The notes beneath the pieces were generated by a model. That model did no database searches. It was not told the DNA's origin and was given only the letters and a program-made list of their open reading frames with translations. Positions 42,247-43,477 of a stretch of DNA of 43,477 bases are shown piece by piece. Source of the DNA: Desulfosporosinus sp. BRH_c37. Lineage in GTDB: Bacteria; Bacillota; Desulfitobacteriia; Desulfitobacteriales; Desulfitobacteriaceae. The DNA lies in assembly GCA_001516045.1 (NCBI GenBank), contig LOEW01000013.1, forward strand, positions 1-43,477. The letters are read 5' to 3'. The translations under genes were made by a program, and so were the position numbers. Position 1 is the first letter of the stretch, and each line of letters opens with the position of its first letter.

Positions 42247-43477
42247 ATGAAAGAGAAACACCGTGAAGGATTACTGGAGGAAAAACGGTTGTTTTTCCCT
42301 CCTACAGGGTTTAGTTCAAAGGCCATAATTCAAAACCCTGAAATTCATGAACTGGGGCAGAACCAGACGAAGTTTTGGGACGAACAGGGGAAACGGTTGG
42401 ACTGGTTTAAACCATGGGACACAGTTCTAGAATGGAAACATCCCTTTGCCAAGTGGTATGTCGGTGGAAAATTAAATGCAGCTTATAATTGCTTAGATCG
42501 ACATTTAGAGGGAGCGCGTCGCAACAAAGCAGCCCTTATATTTGAAGGAGAACTGGGAGATCGCAGGGTGCTTACCTATCAGGATCTTCAGCGTGAGGTA
42601 TCTCAGTTTGCAAATGTGCTCAAGTCTTTAGGGGTAATCAAGGGCGATCGCGTGACAATTTATATGCCTATGATCCCAGAGGCAGCTATCGCGATGCTCG
42701 CTTGTGCTAGAATTGGAGCTCCGCACAGCGTCGTATTTGGTGGATTTAGTGCAGAAGCTCTGAAGGACAGGATTCAGGACGCTCAGTCAAAGATTGTTGT
42801 GACCTCGGAAGGAGCTATCGTCGAGGAAAGAGTATCCCTTTGAAAGCGAATGTGGATCAAGCACTGTGCGATGTAACGTGTATAGAAAAGGTTATCGTCG
42901 TCAAGCGAACCAGCCAGCCTGTGGATATGCTAGAAGGAAGAGATATGTGGTATCACGAGGCCATCAAGAATGTCTCGCTGGTATGCCCAGCCGAACCAAT
43001 GGATGCAGAGGATATGCTTTTCATTCTTTATACGAGCGGAACAACTGGAAAACCCAAAGGAGTTGTTCATACTGTAGGTGGTTACATGGTTGGGGTGTCA
43101 ACAACGCATCAATGGGTATTTGACCTAAAAGAAGAAGATGTCTATTGGTGTACTGCGGATGTTGGCTGGATAACAGGACATAGTTATTTGGTGTATGGTC
43201 CATTAGCGAATGGTGCAACGGTTGTTATGTTTGAAGGAGCACCGGATTATCCGCAAAAGGATAGATATTGGGAAATCATCGAGAAATATAAAGTTACAAT
43301 TCTATATACCGCTCCAACTGCGATTCGCACGTTTATGAAATGGGGGGAAAGCTATCCTTTAGGTAGGGATCTTTCAAGTTTACGGCTCTTGGGTTCGGTG
43401 GGAGAGCCGATTAACCCAGAAGCTTGGATGTGGTATTACAAATATATTGGGGGAGAGCGCTGCCCCATAGTAGATAC
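42247..43477 (+). pseudogene. acsA: Acetyl-CoA synthetase, frameshifted and cut by window end
   Basis: AMP-forming acetate-CoA ligase family (ANL superfamily). The first frame covers the N-terminus ([38 protein letters not shown]) and stops at 42843. Homology continues from 42831 in the next frame: [13 protein letters not shown], the P-loop-like [17 protein letters not shown], and [14 protein letters not shown], running open to the window edge. Inserting one T after 42816 would restore [14 protein letters not shown], the expected family reading. It is therefore either a one-base deletion mutant or a sequencing error. AGGAGG precedes the ATG. The C-terminal adenylation and lid domains lie outside the window. 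Confidence 0.9.

Overview
The window looks like a chromosomal segment from an anaerobic, low-to-medium GC Firmicute of the Desulfosporosinus/Desulfitobacterium (Peptococcaceae-like) type. This is inferred from gene content (2-hydroxyacyl-CoA dehydratase subunits, complete HydE/F/G maturases with AspA, a multi-subunit molybdenum hydroxylase, a tryptophanase-like lyase), strong AGGAGG-type ribosome sites, frequent TTG/GTG starts and many intrinsic terminators. No rRNA, tRNA, CRISPR array or intact transposase was seen. Layout: 1-300 is a non-coding leader with three 51-bp tandem repeats and a palindrome. 311-2648 holds two overlapping HgdA/HgdB-like dehydratase subunits without their activator ATPase. 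2779-4566 is a graveyard of gene pieces: a kinase lacking its sensor, a receiver lacking its output domain, Ig-like domains, and a 55-codon piece of a second dehydratase copy. 4678-6428 (minus) carries an iron alcohol dehydrogenase and a small membrane protein. 6626-10725 encodes a tandem double-GTPase bacterial dynamin and a small coiled-coil protein. 10830-16670 is an [FeFe]-hydrogenase maturation operon (leader/attenuator, TM1266-type regulator, hydG, aspA, hydF, hydE) that ends by running into a decapitated amidase gene. 17385-20377 has a lipoprotein alkaline phosphatase and a YibE/F membrane protein whose tail is fused to a chemoreceptor scrap. 20480-25214 has a 42-residue small protein, a Ca-binding-repeat protein, a flavodoxin, a LOG-like protein and a divergent tryptophanase/tyrosine phenol-lyase homologue. 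The most coherent accessory system is 25491-38683: a PucR-type regulator, a LivHMGFK importer, a PreA-type ring reductase with a ferredoxin tail, a four-subunit molybdenum hydroxylase whose Mo subunit is split in two as in nicotinate dehydrogenase, and an M20 amidohydrolase. Shared TTGGT-containing sites lie before pucR, livH and preA. I read this as an import, hydroxylate, reduce, hydrolyse route for an unidentified N-heterocycle. The window closes with a PLP fold-II enzyme (38837-40318), a HAD phosphatase (minus), a T7-lysozyme-like amidase, and an acetyl-CoA synthetase gene broken by an apparent one-base deletion and cut by the window edge. A recurring theme is scars of lost genes (2779-4566, 16605-17106, 20218-20377, 27235-27365), which suggests repeated duplication and deletion. 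All calls rest on reading motifs from the sequence; no database search was run.
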